Shown one piece after another: positions 14,978 through 23,434 of a DNA stretch of 34,508 nt. Within the stretch, counting starts at the first letter, position 1; each line of letters opens with the position of its first letter. This stretch comes from JBBRWV01 sp038248985 (GTDB taxonomy: Bacteria > Planctomycetota > Phycisphaerae > WQYP01). The notes below the pieces were generated by a model. It saw only the letters and a list, made by a program, of their open reading frames with translations, was not told the origin of the DNA and did no database searches. The DNA is taken from the NCBI GenBank assembly GCA_038248985.1, contig JBBRWV010000023.1:1-34508 (forward strand). The letters are read 5' to 3'. The translations under genes and the position numbers were made by a program.

Positions 14978-16603
14978 ATGGCAGCAAAAATGATCAGCTT
15001 CGACAACGAAGCACGTGAAGCTATCCGTCGCGGCGTCCACACCCTCGCCCGCGCGGTCAAAGTCACCCTCGGCCCCTCCGGCCGCAACGTCGTGATCGAA
15101 AAATCCTTCGGTTCGCCCACCGTCACCAAGGACGGCGTCACCGTCGCCAAGGAAATCGAGCTCGAAGACAAGTACGAAAACATCGGGGCGCAGCTTGTTA
15201 AAGAAGTCGCCTCGAAAACCTCCACCGTCGCCGGCGACGGCACCACCACCGCCACCGTCTACGCCGAGGCCATCTACGATGAAGGTCTCCGCAACGTGAC
15301 CGCCGGCGCCAACCCCACCATGCTCAAGCGCGGTATCGAAAAAGCCGTCGAAGCAATTCTTCTCGACCTCAAGCGCATGAGCACCCCCGTCAAGGATTCC
15401 AAGCAGATCGCCCAGGTCGGCGCATCCTCCGCCAACCAGGACCAGCAGATCGGCCAGATGATTGCCGACGCGATGGACAAGGTCGGCAAAGACGGCGTCA
15501 TCACGATCGAAGAAGGCAAGGGCCTCGACACCGTCGTTGACACCGTCGAAGGTTTGCAGTTCGACAAGGGCTACGTCAGTCCCCATTTCGCCGATCCGCA
15601 GACGCAGGAAGTCAATTTCGAAGACGCATACATCCTTATCCATGAAGAAAAAATCAGCTCGATCAAAGACCTGCTTCCGATCCTCGGCAAAGTGGCCGAA
15701 GCCGGCAAGTCGCTCTTGATCATCGCCGAAGACGTCGAAGGCGAAGCTCTCGCCACCCTCGTCGTCAACAAACTTCGCGGCACGCTGAAAGTTGTCGCCG
15801 TCAAGGCCCCGGGCTTCGGCGATCGCCGCAAGGCCATGCTCGAAGACATCGCCACCGTCACCGGCGGCAAGGCCGTGTTCAAGGAACTCGGCATCAGCCT
15901 CGAAACCCTAGACATCAAGGATCTCGGCCGGGCCAAGAAGGTTCGCATCGAGAAAGAAACCACCACGATCATCGAAGGCGCCGGCAAGACCAGCGACATC
16001 AAGAGCCGCATCGAGCAACTCAAGAATGAAATCGAGCGCACCACCAGTGACTACGACCGCGAGAAACTTCAGGAACGCCTGGCGAAGCTCGCCGGCGGCG
16101 TCGCCATCATCAAGGTTGGCGCGGCCACCGAAGCAGCCATGAAGGAAAAGAAGGCCCGCGTCGAAGACGCCCTGCACGCCTGCCGCGCAGCCGTCGAAGA
16201 AGGCATCCTGCCCGGTGGCGGCGTCAGCATCCTCCGTGCGATTCCCGCCGTTGACCGCCTCAAACTCGAAGGCGACGAGAAGATCGGCGCGGAGATCGTC
16301 AAGCGGGCGCTCTTCGCCCCGATCAAGCAGATCGCGGAAAACGCCGGCGTCGATGGTTCCATCGTCGCCCAGAAAGTGATTGAGTCGAAGGACAACAACT
16401 TCGGCTACAACGCCCTGACGCACGAATACGGCGACCTGATCAAGATGGGCGTCATCGTTCCCACCAAGGTCGAACGCACCGCCCTGAGCAACGCGGCCAG
16501 CATCGCCAGCCTCCTGCTGACGACCGACGCTGTGATCGCTGAACTGCCGAAGGACGAGAAAAAGCCCGCCGGTGGCCATGATCACGACAACGGCGATTAT
16601 TGA
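14978..16603 (+). CDS. groEL: Chaperonin GroEL
   Basis: This is the 541-residue 60-kDa chaperonin that forms double rings and folds proteins with ATP and GroES. The ATP-binding GDGTTTAT lies at residues 86-93 with Asp87, preceded by KVTLGPSGRNV. The signature AAVEEGILPGGG is present in the second equatorial part. The C-terminus is unusual: instead of the common GGM repeats it ends PAGGHDHDNGDY, with alternating His and Asp. AGGAG lies about eight bases before ATG 14978. A strong terminator follows the stop codon by about 45 bases. Confidence 0.98.
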   Translation: MAAKMISFDNEAREAIRRGVHTLARAVKVTLGPSGRNVVIEKSFGSPTVTKDGVTVAKEIELEDKYENIGAQLVKEVASKTSTVAGDGTTTATVYAEAIYDEGLRNVTAGANPTMLKRGIEKAVEAILLDLKRMSTPVKDSKQIAQVGASSANQDQQIGQMIADAMDKVGKDGVITIEEGKGLDTVVDTVEGLQFDKGYVSPHFADPQTQEVNFEDAYILIHEEKISSIKDLLPILGKVAEAGKSLLIIAEDVEGEALATLVVNKLRGTLKVVAVKAPGFGDRRKAMLEDIATVTGGKAVFKELGISLETLDIKDLGRAKKVRIEKETTTIIEGAGKTSDIKSRIEQLKNEIERTTSDYDREKLQERLAKLAGGVAIIKVGAATEAAMKEKKARVEDALHACRAAVEEGILPGGGVSILRAIPAVDRLKLEGDEKIGAEIVKRALFAPIKQIAENAGVDGSIVAQKVIESKDNNFGYNALTHEYGDLIKMGVIVPTKVERTALSNAASIASLLLTTDAVIAELPKDEKKPAGGHDHDNGDY

Positions 16604-16647
16604 TCGCTGATGCCGTCGGCCTGATCGATGGCAAAACTTCCAACAAT

Positions 16648-16680
16648 AAAAGCCCGGACCTTGCGGTTCGGGCTTTTTAT
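16648..16680. terminator. Bidirectional Rho-independent terminator between groEL and the thioredoxin-like gene
   Basis: AAAAGCCCGGACC at 16648-16660 pairs with GGTTCGGGCTTTT at 16665-16677 (one G-U pair) around a TTGC loop. T-runs on both strands make it suit the convergent groEL (+) and thioredoxin-like (-) genes. Confidence 0.92.
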
Positions 16681-16708
16681 TTCACTGTCTCCACCCGCAA
16701 AAAAACGC

Positions 16709-17170
16709 CTACTGGCCTTCAATCTTGCGCTGCAACGCGGCGATCCACGCTTCTGCATCCTCGCCCCGGTACCCCACAGTTCGGGCCAATTCCTTCCCCT
16801 CGTGATTCACCACCACAATCGTCGGATAGCCATCAACCTGGTACTTTCTTTTCATCAAGGCGTTCTGTCTCTCCACGTCCTCAGAGAGCTTCTTCTGTGC
16901 CGGAAAATCAACCTCGATAAAGATCAAGCGGCTTTTCGCCCACTGGGTAAATTGCTCAGACTCAAAAACTTTCTCCCGCAGAACCATGCACGGTCCGCAC
17001 CAATCGCTGCCTGTAAAATCGAGCAACACATTCTTGTTCTCCGTCTTGGCGCGGGCCAATGCCGCATTCAGCAACTCCGGCGCTTCCACCGGCATTCTGT
17101 AACGCGCAATCGTTACGACAATGCCGATCAGAAATAAGGCAGGAATTATCCATCGCGCGTAAGTTTTCAA
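16709..17170 (-). CDS. Membrane-anchored thioredoxin-like protein
   Basis: The protein has one N-terminal membrane segment (WIIPALFLIGIVVTI) followed by a thioredoxin-like domain facing the periplasm. The active site is DFTGSDWCGPC, with the two Cys of the WCGPC motif, and the cis-Pro region reads VDGYPTIVVVN. It belongs with the thioredoxin/DsbD-C-terminal-like family and probably reduces or exchanges disulfides in exported proteins. The frame opens at ATG 17185, but TTG 17170 is the better start because GGAGGG at 17178-17183 lies seven bases upstream of it and no such site precedes the ATG. It is the third gene of the Rrf2-DUF502 operon, 33 bases after the DUF502 stop. Confidence 0.87.
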   Translation of the reverse strand: MKTYARWIIPALFLIGIVVTIARYRMPVEAPELLNAALARAKTENKNVLLDFTGSDWCGPCMVLREKVFESEQFTQWAKSRLIFIEVDFPAQKKLSEDVERQNALMKRKYQVDGYPTIVVVNHEGKELARTVGYRGEDAEAWIAALQRKIEGQ

Positions 17171-17177
17171 TCTGCAA

Positions 17178-17183
17178 CCCTCC
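17178..17183 (-). promoter_or_regulatory. Shine-Dalgarno GGAGGG that selects a TTG start
   Basis: GGAGGG on the minus strand is seven bases before TTG 17170. It overlaps the in-frame ATG 17185, so that ATG is unlikely to be the main start of the thioredoxin-like gene. Confidence 0.6.
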
Positions 17184-17203
17184 ATGCAATGATCGTAGGC
17201 CCG

Positions 17204-18037
17204 TTAATCCCGAGAATCGTTCCCCGGCCCAAATATTTCCCCGAGCGAGGGGTCTGAACTGTGCAGCGGCGCAGTGATGAGCGGAGCGATCGCTCCAACG
17301 ATGGTCTTCGTTTCCAGCACTTCTGGCGCCAGCAACCCGCCCGAAAGAACAATCTTCAGCCCCATATCCACCGTCCAATCCGTATTGCGCACTTGCGGTT
17401 CGCTGAACAACTGGAAGAAGCCGCTGGTCGGATTGGGCGTCATCGGAATAAAGCAGCAGACCAGCCGCTCGCCGTTGGAAGCGTCTGTGACCGTGTTGGT
17501 GACGAAGGCGATCGTCCAAGTGCCTTCGCGTGGAAATTGCACCAGCACGACGCGTTGAAACCCCCCTCCGCCGCCTCCCTTGCGAAACACCGAAATAACT
17601 TGCTTCGTCGTTCCGTAAATGCCCTTGATGAGCGGCAAATTGCTGACAAAATGCTCGATCGCCGAGAGGATGCGTCGGCCAATAAAAAAAGTGCCGAGCA
17701 ATCCCAGGATGTAAACGATCAGCACGGAAATGAACATGGCCAGGGCAGGGGTGGTGATAAGCTTGAGATTGTCCGCACTGATGCGGTCGCCCACCATGGG
17801 GAAGAAGAACGCATCCACAATTCCATCGGCAGGCCTCTTGGTGAAGACCGTCACCAAAGAGTAAAGAAAGGTCAAAATATAGAGAGTGATAAACAGCGGT
17901 ATCGCCGTCAGCAACCCCGTGATCAACACACTGCGCAAATGCCCTATCACACGGCTTGTTTTCGGTCGGTTTGCCGCAGGACCGTCGGGCACCGCCGCCG
18001 CCGGTGATGGTAGTGGAGGATTCGCAGAGCTCGTCAT
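17204..18037 (-). CDS. DUF502 family inner-membrane protein
   Basis: This is a 277-residue protein with a Pro/Ala-rich N-terminus, then two membrane segments (VLITGLLTAIPLFITLYIL and ALAMFISVLIVYILGLLG), and a soluble C-terminal part. The family segment IPLIKGIY-like is seen as LPLIKGIYGTTKQVISVF, followed by the hydrophobic strand VVLVQFPREGTWTIAFVT and PTSGFF, which are hallmarks of DUF502. The molecular role of DUF502 is unknown. An unusual run of six Gly lies between the Arg-Lys and Phe-Gln after the ISVF segment. The start ATG overlaps the Rrf2 stop as ATGA, so translation of the two is coupled. Confidence 0.9.
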   Translation of the reverse strand: MTSSANPPLPSPAAAVPDGPAANRPKTSRVIGHLRSVLITGLLTAIPLFITLYILTFLYSLVTVFTKRPADGIVDAFFFPMVGDRISADNLKLITTPALAMFISVLIVYILGLLGTFFIGRRILSAIEHFVSNLPLIKGIYGTTKQVISVFRKGGGGGGFQRVVLVQFPREGTWTIAFVTNTVTDASNGERLVCCFIPMTPNPTSGFFQLFSEPQVRNTDWTVDMGLKIVLSGGLLAPEVLETKTIVGAIAPLITAPLHSSDPSLGEIFGPGNDSRD

Positions 18038-18471
18038 ATGTAATACATCTGATCGCTGCGCGTATGCTGCATTACTTCCTCGGTCACTTGGGCCAGCGTC
18101 GTCGCGTTAAGCACCCTGTGTACCGCATCCGAAAGATCATCCTGAATCAGGCGCACCGCCACCTCCCCGGGGCGCTCCACGCCGTCCGCCGCCGCCCCGT
18201 TGTCCATCATCTTCTTGCCTTCCAACCGTGCGACAATCTCGCCGATGAGGATCTCCTTAGGTGCCTTTGCCAGGCGATACCCCCCGGTCGCACCGATTTT
18301 GGAAATCAAAAATTTCGCCCGCGTCAGCGTCGAAAGAATGGATTCCAGAAACTTGGTAGGTAATTTTTCCCGGGCCGCCAGTTCCTTGGTCTGCAAAAAC
18401 CCCCGTTCATAAGCATCGGCCAGACATATCATTGCGCGCAGGCCATATTGGGTACGTTTCGCTAGCTGCAT
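18034..18471 (-). CDS. Rrf2 family transcriptional regulator without Fe-S cysteines
   Basis: This 145-residue protein has the Rrf2 winged-helix domain: MQLAKRTQYGLRAMICLA, then LPTKFLESILSTLTRAKFLISKIGATGGYRLAK, which is the recognition helix and wing. The Cys triad that binds the iron-sulfur cluster in IscR and NsrR is absent; the only Cys is in the first helix. It therefore probably senses something other than Fe-S state, or acts like the cluster-free CymR type. ATG 18471 is chosen because AGAGGAG lies six bases before it; the open frame runs on to 18573. It is first in an operon with a DUF502 protein and a thioredoxin-like protein, and probably controls its own promoter. Confidence 0.92.
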   Translation of the reverse strand: MQLAKRTQYGLRAMICLADAYERGFLQTKELAAREKLPTKFLESILSTLTRAKFLISKIGATGGYRLAKAPKEILIGEIVARLEGKKMMDNGAAADGVERPGEVAVRLIQDDLSDAVHRVLNATTLAQVTEEVMQHTRSDQMYYI

Positions 18472-18496
18472 GCAAACTCCTCTAAGAATGATAGGA

Positions 18497-18525
18497 ATTG
18501 TAGCTGCAAAAGTTTCCAACGGCAA
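18497..18525 (-). promoter_or_regulatory. Sigma-70-type promoter for the Rrf2 operon
   Basis: On the minus strand TTGCCG (18525-18520) and TACAAT (18502-18497) are 17 bases apart. The -10 box is five of six to consensus. The start of the Rrf2 gene lies 26 bases downstream of the -10 box. Confidence 0.55.
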
Positions 18526-18564
18526 ACCACCCCGAACCTTCCATCCCCGCTCTTCGCACACCAA

Positions 18565-18592
18565 TTGAATCACGCCCCGCCGATGTTATACT
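18565..18592 (+). promoter_or_regulatory. Sigma-70-type promoter for the PAS-GAF-receiver gene
   Basis: TTGAAT at 18565-18570 and TATACT at 18587-18592 are 16 bases apart, followed by a leader of about 15 bases before ATG 18615. The promoter faces away from the Rrf2 promoter, so an Rrf2 site between them could control both. Confidence 0.55.
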
Positions 18593-18614
18593 CCCCTTAA
18601 GAAGTAGTTTTGCT

Positions 18615-20321
18615 ATGATCGATTCAACCATCACTCAGCGCCTCCTGGTGCTCACAGGGCCGAAATTCCGGCATAGCCCCATTATCGACTTACTCAAAAC
18701 GCAGCACGACGTCATCGTCGCCGACTCCATCGACGCCGCACTCACCGCCCTGCGCAGCGGAAAAATCGACGCCGTCTTCAGTGACTCCGCCGACTTCCTC
18801 CCCCTCGAACGCGCCCTCGCCCAGCAACAAAGCGGCCTTATCCTTGACACCATCGGTGAAGGCATCTGCATCGCCGACGGCGACGGCGAAATCCTCTGGG
18901 CCAATCGACGCATGAAACAATGGAGCCAGCCCGTCCGCGACCGCATCCGCTCCGTCTGCGCCCAGGCCTTCGACATCTTCAAAACCCAATCCGGCGGCTT
19001 GCCCAATGATGCCGAAATCGCCCACCTCCCCAATACCAGCCGCTCCAAAAAGTTTTCCTTCAACATCGATGAAATGAACTATTTCGAACTGTTCTGCTCC
19101 CCCGTCCTCGATTCCTCCCGCCAGGTCACCCAGGTCGTCGTCATTTGCTGGGATGCCACCAGCGGCCGCCGCATGCAACAAAAAATCGATGCCATCGACC
19201 AGGCCGGTCGCGAGCTCGTCCGCCTCGAAAGCGAAGCCATCGCCAAGCTCAACGTCGGCCAGCGGTTGGAACTGCTCGAAGAAAAAGTCATCCGCTTCTG
19301 CCGCCAGCTCATGCACTTTGACCACTTCGCCATCCGTCTCCTCGATCGCAAAACCAACAAGCTCGAACTCGTGATCTGTGTGGGCATGCCCACCGAAGCC
19401 ATGGAAGTGGAGCTGTTCGCCGAGCCCGAGGGCAACGGCATTTCCGGCTACGTCGCCTCCCACGGACGCAGCTACATCTGCAGCGATGTCCACAAAGACC
19501 CCCGCTACGTCATCGGCCTTTCCAACGCCGGCAGCAGCCTCACCGTACCCCTCATGCTGCACGATAAAGTCATCGGCATCTTCAATATCGAAAACCAGCA
19601 GCCCGCCGCCTTCACCGAGGACGACCGCCAGTTCGCGGAAATCTTCGGCCGCTACGTCGCCATGGCCCTCAACATCCTCAACCTGCTCGTCGTCGAACGC
19701 TGCACCACCTCCGGCCGGCTCGTGCAGGATGTCACCAGTGAAATCGCCGGCCCGCTCAATGACATCGTCAGCGAAGCCACCTTCCTCATTGATGATTACA
19801 TCGGCAATGAAGACATGCGCCAACGCCTCCAGGCCATCATCGACAATGTCTCAAAAATACGCACCAGTGTCCGCGAGGTCGTTGAAGGCACCAAGGCCGT
19901 CATCACCGGCGCCGCGGATTCCAAGACTGCGGATCCTTTGCTTGCCGGCAAACGTATCCTCGTCGCCGACGACGAACCCAACATCCGCCAGACCATCACC
20001 GATCTGCTGACCCGCTTCGGCTGTCAGGTCGACATGGCCGCCGATGGCGAAGCCGCTTGCGCGCTTCTGGCGTCGCAGGCGCCCTACGATCTCGTCCTCA
20101 GCGATATCAAAATGCCCCACAAAAATGGCTATGAAATTTTCGAAATGGCCAAAAAAATCGGCCATGCCCCGCCGGTCATTTTGATGACCGGATTCGGTTA
20201 CGATCCCAATCATTCCATCGTTCGCGCCAGCCATGAAGGCTTGGCCGCAGTCTTGTTCAAGCCTTTCAAGGTCGATCAACTCATGATCGAAATTCACAAG
20301 GCCATGGGTTTGAAAAAGTAA
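18615..20321 (+). CDS. PAS-GAF-receiver signalling protein with a dead histidine-kinase box
   Basis: This 568-residue cytoplasmic protein has several sensory domains. Residues 1-70 look like a degenerate receiver, then a PAS domain (about 75-190: LDTIGEGICIADGDGEILWANRRM), a GAF domain (about 215-355: FDHFAIRLLD...GISGYVASHGRSYICSDVHKDPRY...VPLMLHDKVIGIFNIEN), a helical pair (360-430) and a C-terminal receiver (445-568) with Asp497 in LSDIKMP and Lys549 in LFKPF. The helical pair resembles a dimerisation domain, but the H-box reads VTSEIAGPL with Ser375 where His is expected. There is no ATPase domain. So it probably is phosphorylated by another kinase. A promoter lies just upstream. It diverges from the Rrf2 operon. 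Confidence 0.85.
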   Translation: MIDSTITQRLLVLTGPKFRHSPIIDLLKTQHDVIVADSIDAALTALRSGKIDAVFSDSADFLPLERALAQQQSGLILDTIGEGICIADGDGEILWANRRMKQWSQPVRDRIRSVCAQAFDIFKTQSGGLPNDAEIAHLPNTSRSKKFSFNIDEMNYFELFCSPVLDSSRQVTQVVVICWDATSGRRMQQKIDAIDQAGRELVRLESEAIAKLNVGQRLELLEEKVIRFCRQLMHFDHFAIRLLDRKTNKLELVICVGMPTEAMEVELFAEPEGNGISGYVASHGRSYICSDVHKDPRYVIGLSNAGSSLTVPLMLHDKVIGIFNIENQQPAAFTEDDRQFAEIFGRYVAMALNILNLLVVERCTTSGRLVQDVTSEIAGPLNDIVSEATFLIDDYIGNEDMRQRLQAIIDNVSKIRTSVREVVEGTKAVITGAADSKTADPLLAGKRILVADDEPNIRQTITDLLTRFGCQVDMAADGEAACALLASQAPYDLVLSDIKMPHKNGYEIFEMAKKIGHAPPVILMTGFGYDPNHSIVRASHEGLAAVLFKPFKVDQLMIEIHKAMGLKK

Positions 20322-20359
20322 TTACGAATTCCGCACCCGCCCCCATCCCATCCCAACCA

Positions 20360-20578
20360 TCAACCTTCATCGCTTTTCGGTGGCATCGGATCCTCTTGAA
20401 AATGGCCCCATGTCACAAAAAAACCGATCACTCCCGTGATCATTCCTGAAGCGATCAACGTCACCCAGTCAAACGTGCTTTGCGGCTCCCGCAGGTAGCG
20501 CAGTGAGAAGTAGATAGTCACGTACCCGGCCGCCAATCCGATCAGCGTCGCGAATATATTGCCGATGAGTCGTTTCAT
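20360..20578 (-). CDS. Small membrane protein of unknown function
   Basis: This is a 72-residue protein with two membrane segments, IFATLIGLAAGYVTIYFSL and VTLIASGMITGVIGFFVTW, and a short acidic tail. I do not recognise a family. ATG 20578 is chosen because GGAAG lies about five bases upstream and the protein begins MKRLIGN, a normal basic start; the open frame to 20656 adds residues without such a site. It is convergent with the signalling gene, with a 38-base gap that shows no terminator. Confidence 0.6.
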   Translation of the reverse strand: MKRLIGNIFATLIGLAAGYVTIYFSLRYLREPQSTFDWVTLIASGMITGVIGFFVTWGHFQEDPMPPKSDEG

Positions 20579-20710
20579 GGTTCTTCCGTTGCCTGGGTAG
20601 TGGGGGGGCGAAATGCCGTGGCAAAATGATGCGCCTACGCCCTCACTATCGGCCAATTGTGCCTGAAAGTGAGACTTTTCAACCCGAATCGGGCCATTTC
20701 CATCGCTTCC

Positions 20711-22993
20711 TCACAGGGGAGTCTGCAGCAATTGCAATCGCAGCAGCAACAATCCGGTATCCAACTGCGTGTCGATTATCGGCTCGGGCTTGCTCGTGGT
20801 CGACGGCTGCGTCGCGCCGTTCTTCACAATCACATCGCTGTCCCGACGGGCCCGCAGCATGTCGCCCAATTGCCGCGGCGTCATTTCCACCGCCACATCA
20901 GGATCCACGCCCCATGTCTTGGCGCCATCCCGACGGTGCAGTGACTCGCCGTCCGGCAGGTAATAGTAGCTCATCGTCAACTTCATCATCGCCTTGGGAT
21001 AGCCATTGGCCAGGCGATCATTGGTGATGGGCAACAGATTCTGCACCGAGCCCTTCCCAAACGATCGCTGCCCGATGATCAGCCCCCGATGCAAATCCTT
21101 CATCGCCCCCGAAAAAATCTCCGACGCACTCGCCGAATATTGATTCACCAGCACCACCACCGGCATCGAATTGGGAATCTGCGTCGCCTTGTCCGCCTTC
21201 CAGATATTCCGCGTGACGTTCGTTCGCCCCTTCGTCGACACAATGTTGCCGTGATCCAGAAACATGTCCGAGATTTCCACGGCCTGGTCCAGCAGCCCGC
21301 CCGGGTTGAAACGCAAGTCCAGTATCACCCCCCGCATTCCCTTCGCCTGCAACGATGCCATCGCACTGCGCAGTTCCTTCGACGTGTCCTCCTGGAATCC
21401 GGTGATCCGGATGTACCCGATCTTGTTCTCCGGATCGAGCATGAAATCCCACTTCGACGTGTCCGCCGGGTCGCGCTGAAATCCCTTGACCGAGACCACT
21501 TCAATGATGGCCCGCGTCAATGTGTAGTCCTTCTCCTCGACAATCCCCGACCGCTTCACCCGCAGCACCACTTCCGTCCCCGGTTCCCCGGTGATTTGAT
21601 CCACCGCCTGCGAAATCGTGATGCCCGTGGTCGGCTTGCCATTGATCTGCGTCACCACATCGCCCGCTTCGATCCCCGCCTTGAATGCCGGAGAATCTTC
21701 CAGCGGCGAAATGACCTTCAATTGATTGTTTTCCAGCGAAATCTGAATCCCTATCCCGCCAAACTTGCCCCGCGTCGTCTTGTTGAATTCCGGCACTTCC
21801 TTCGGCCAGATAACCGCCGTAAACGGATCCAGCTTCTCAATCGCCCCGTCCGCAAATTCCAAAATCACCACCGGCTCCGGCAACTTCACCGTCGTCTTGT
21901 TGATCGCCAGCAGTTCGCGAATGATATCCGCGGCATCCGCCTTCGAAATATCCGTCGCCCGGTTCTTCACCTCCGCCACCTTCTTGATCGCCGCATCCAG
22001 CGCCGCATCAAATTCTTTCCGTGCCCCTTCATCTTTCAGGCCCCGGAATTCGGTCCCCAACTCCGGCGTGCTCAGGAACAATCGCAGCGACTCGACGCCC
22101 CCACGAATCATCGTTCCGTATGTGGTTTCCTCCACCCACTCCGCCCGCGCCCGATCGAGGGCCTCTTTCATCATGTCAAAGGTGATGCCGTCCGTGGTGT
22201 CCTCCCATTTGGGAAATGATGCCGGTTCCTCAATCTCCGCCGCCATGGTGGCGGGCCCTGTCGTCGGCTGCGTGGACGTTGGGGTGGACGATTGCGTGGA
22301 AGGCTGACTGGAAGGTTGTGTCGCCGGTTCCAAACGCTCTTTCTCCAAACGCCGGAACGCTTCCTTGCGGATCTCAAAAAGCGTCTTGGGCGTATAGACC
22401 GACAGCAAACGCACCCGCCGCGTCAATCGTTGAACGTCGGCTTTGTAACGCGTATCCACTTCGTACAGCATGTTCAGGTCATTAAATAGCGTCAGGGAGT
22501 CCAGCCATTGTCCGGCCGTCTCATAATCCGCGGCCTTCGCCTGCACGCGCGTGGTGATGTCTTTCACCCAATCCTGCCGCAGAAAATTCTCCTGGTCTCG
22601 GGCGATCTGGTACGCGGCCACCACCTTGTCCATCGCTTCGTCAAACTTCCCCTTCTTGGAATATTCCAGCGCCTTGTCCACCGCTTCGGTGTATTGCTTC
22701 TCCCGCTGTGCTTCCTGCCGCTGCACCGCCGCGATGTACTCCGCGGTCCACGAATTCAACTGCGCCGACGCTACATCACTTTTCGGGATCGTCAGCTTCG
22801 CCAAATCGTCCAGGCGGCGATTCTGCACCATTCGCGATATCTGCTCGGCAAAATCAATCGAGGCCGTCGTGGTTTTCACCGCCGGCACTTCGTCCGCCGA
22901 ACGCGCGGGCGCCACCAGCATCAAGCTCGACGCCGCCGCCACCGATGCCGCCAGAAGGTACAGGCGGGCCGACGTAAACATACGTTTCATCAT
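20711..22993 (-). CDS. S41 family C-terminal processing peptidase (tail-specific protease)
   Basis: This 760-residue protein is exported: the N-terminus MMKRMFTSARLYLLAASVAAASSLMLVAPARSADE fits a signal peptide cut near residue 33. After a long helical part and a Thr/Ser/Gln/Pro-rich linker comes a PDZ domain (GKFGGIGIQI...SPAFKAGIEAGDVVTQING), then the S41 protease domain. The catalytic Ser-Lys pair is seen as Ser622 in YSASASEIF and Lys647 in SFGKGSVQ, 25 residues apart as in Prc/CtpA. Such proteases cut unstructured C-termini in the periplasm. With over 300 residues before the PDZ domain it is longer than CtpA and closer to Prc-like forms, but the extra part is not recognised. No clear SD is visible before the tandem ATGs. 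Confidence 0.93.
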   Translation of the reverse strand: MMKRMFTSARLYLLAASVAAASSLMLVAPARSADEVPAVKTTTASIDFAEQISRMVQNRRLDDLAKLTIPKSDVASAQLNSWTAEYIAAVQRQEAQREKQYTEAVDKALEYSKKGKFDEAMDKVVAAYQIARDQENFLRQDWVKDITTRVQAKAADYETAGQWLDSLTLFNDLNMLYEVDTRYKADVQRLTRRVRLLSVYTPKTLFEIRKEAFRRLEKERLEPATQPSSQPSTQSSTPTSTQPTTGPATMAAEIEEPASFPKWEDTTDGITFDMMKEALDRARAEWVEETTYGTMIRGGVESLRLFLSTPELGTEFRGLKDEGARKEFDAALDAAIKKVAEVKNRATDISKADAADIIRELLAINKTTVKLPEPVVILEFADGAIEKLDPFTAVIWPKEVPEFNKTTRGKFGGIGIQISLENNQLKVISPLEDSPAFKAGIEAGDVVTQINGKPTTGITISQAVDQITGEPGTEVVLRVKRSGIVEEKDYTLTRAIIEVVSVKGFQRDPADTSKWDFMLDPENKIGYIRITGFQEDTSKELRSAMASLQAKGMRGVILDLRFNPGGLLDQAVEISDMFLDHGNIVSTKGRTNVTRNIWKADKATQIPNSMPVVVLVNQYSASASEIFSGAMKDLHRGLIIGQRSFGKGSVQNLLPITNDRLANGYPKAMMKLTMSYYYLPDGESLHRRDGAKTWGVDPDVAVEMTPRQLGDMLRARRDSDVIVKNGATQPSTTSKPEPIIDTQLDTGLLLLRLQLLQTPL

Positions 22994-23325
22994 GCAAATA
23001 CCACGCTCAAGAGAACAACCAAAAAAAACGAATGGGATTCCTGACTACGGCCAAGTGCTCGCACACTCAACTCACAAATTCTATTCCCGGCAAAGTTGCC
23101 GCGAACACTTGATCGTACCCCTCCAGGGTGCGCCGGGTCAAGATGGGGTGTTTCAACCAGCCGTCCTCAATACTACGAAATCGGAGCCGACCACGGATGT
23201 TTTCGACCGGCAGTGCGCACCGCCGCCCTCAACACGTTGCCGTTCCCCGCCCAAAGTTTCGCGCCGGATTTTCATCGCATGAATTCGCAAAGGTAGACAT
23301 AATGGCGGATCGCGCCTTCCGGCGG
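22994..23325. other. Divergent intergenic region without a gene
   Basis: No convincing gene lies between the S41 peptidase (-) and the MFS-acyltransferase fusion (+). On the minus strand a possible -10 TAGAAT lies near 23080-23085 for the peptidase gene. A perfect palindrome (listed separately) lies just upstream of it. The rest shows no clear structure. Confidence 0.4.
23088..23101. promoter_or_regulatory. Palindrome CGGCAA-N2-TTGCCG, possible operator
   Basis: CGGCAAAGTTGCCG has perfect 6-base arms around AG. It sits about 95 bases before the S41 peptidase start and close to a possible -10 box on the minus strand, where a repressor or activator could bind. Confidence 0.35.
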
Positions 23326-23353
23326 TTGCATTTCGATGCGCTTAAATTATAAG
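23326..23353 (+). promoter_or_regulatory. Sigma-70-type promoter for the MFS-acyltransferase gene
   Basis: TTGCAT at 23326-23331 and TATAAG at 23348-23353 are 16 bases apart. Transcription would start near 23360, downstream of the first in-frame ATG at 23336. This supports ATG 23435 as the real start. Confidence 0.5.
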
Positions 23354-23434
23354 GACTACACCCGGCATCTCCCCCCCTCTCCCCCCCTCAACCACCCCCC
23401 TTTGCCCCCCCGTACCCCCTCTTCGGAGCCCCGA

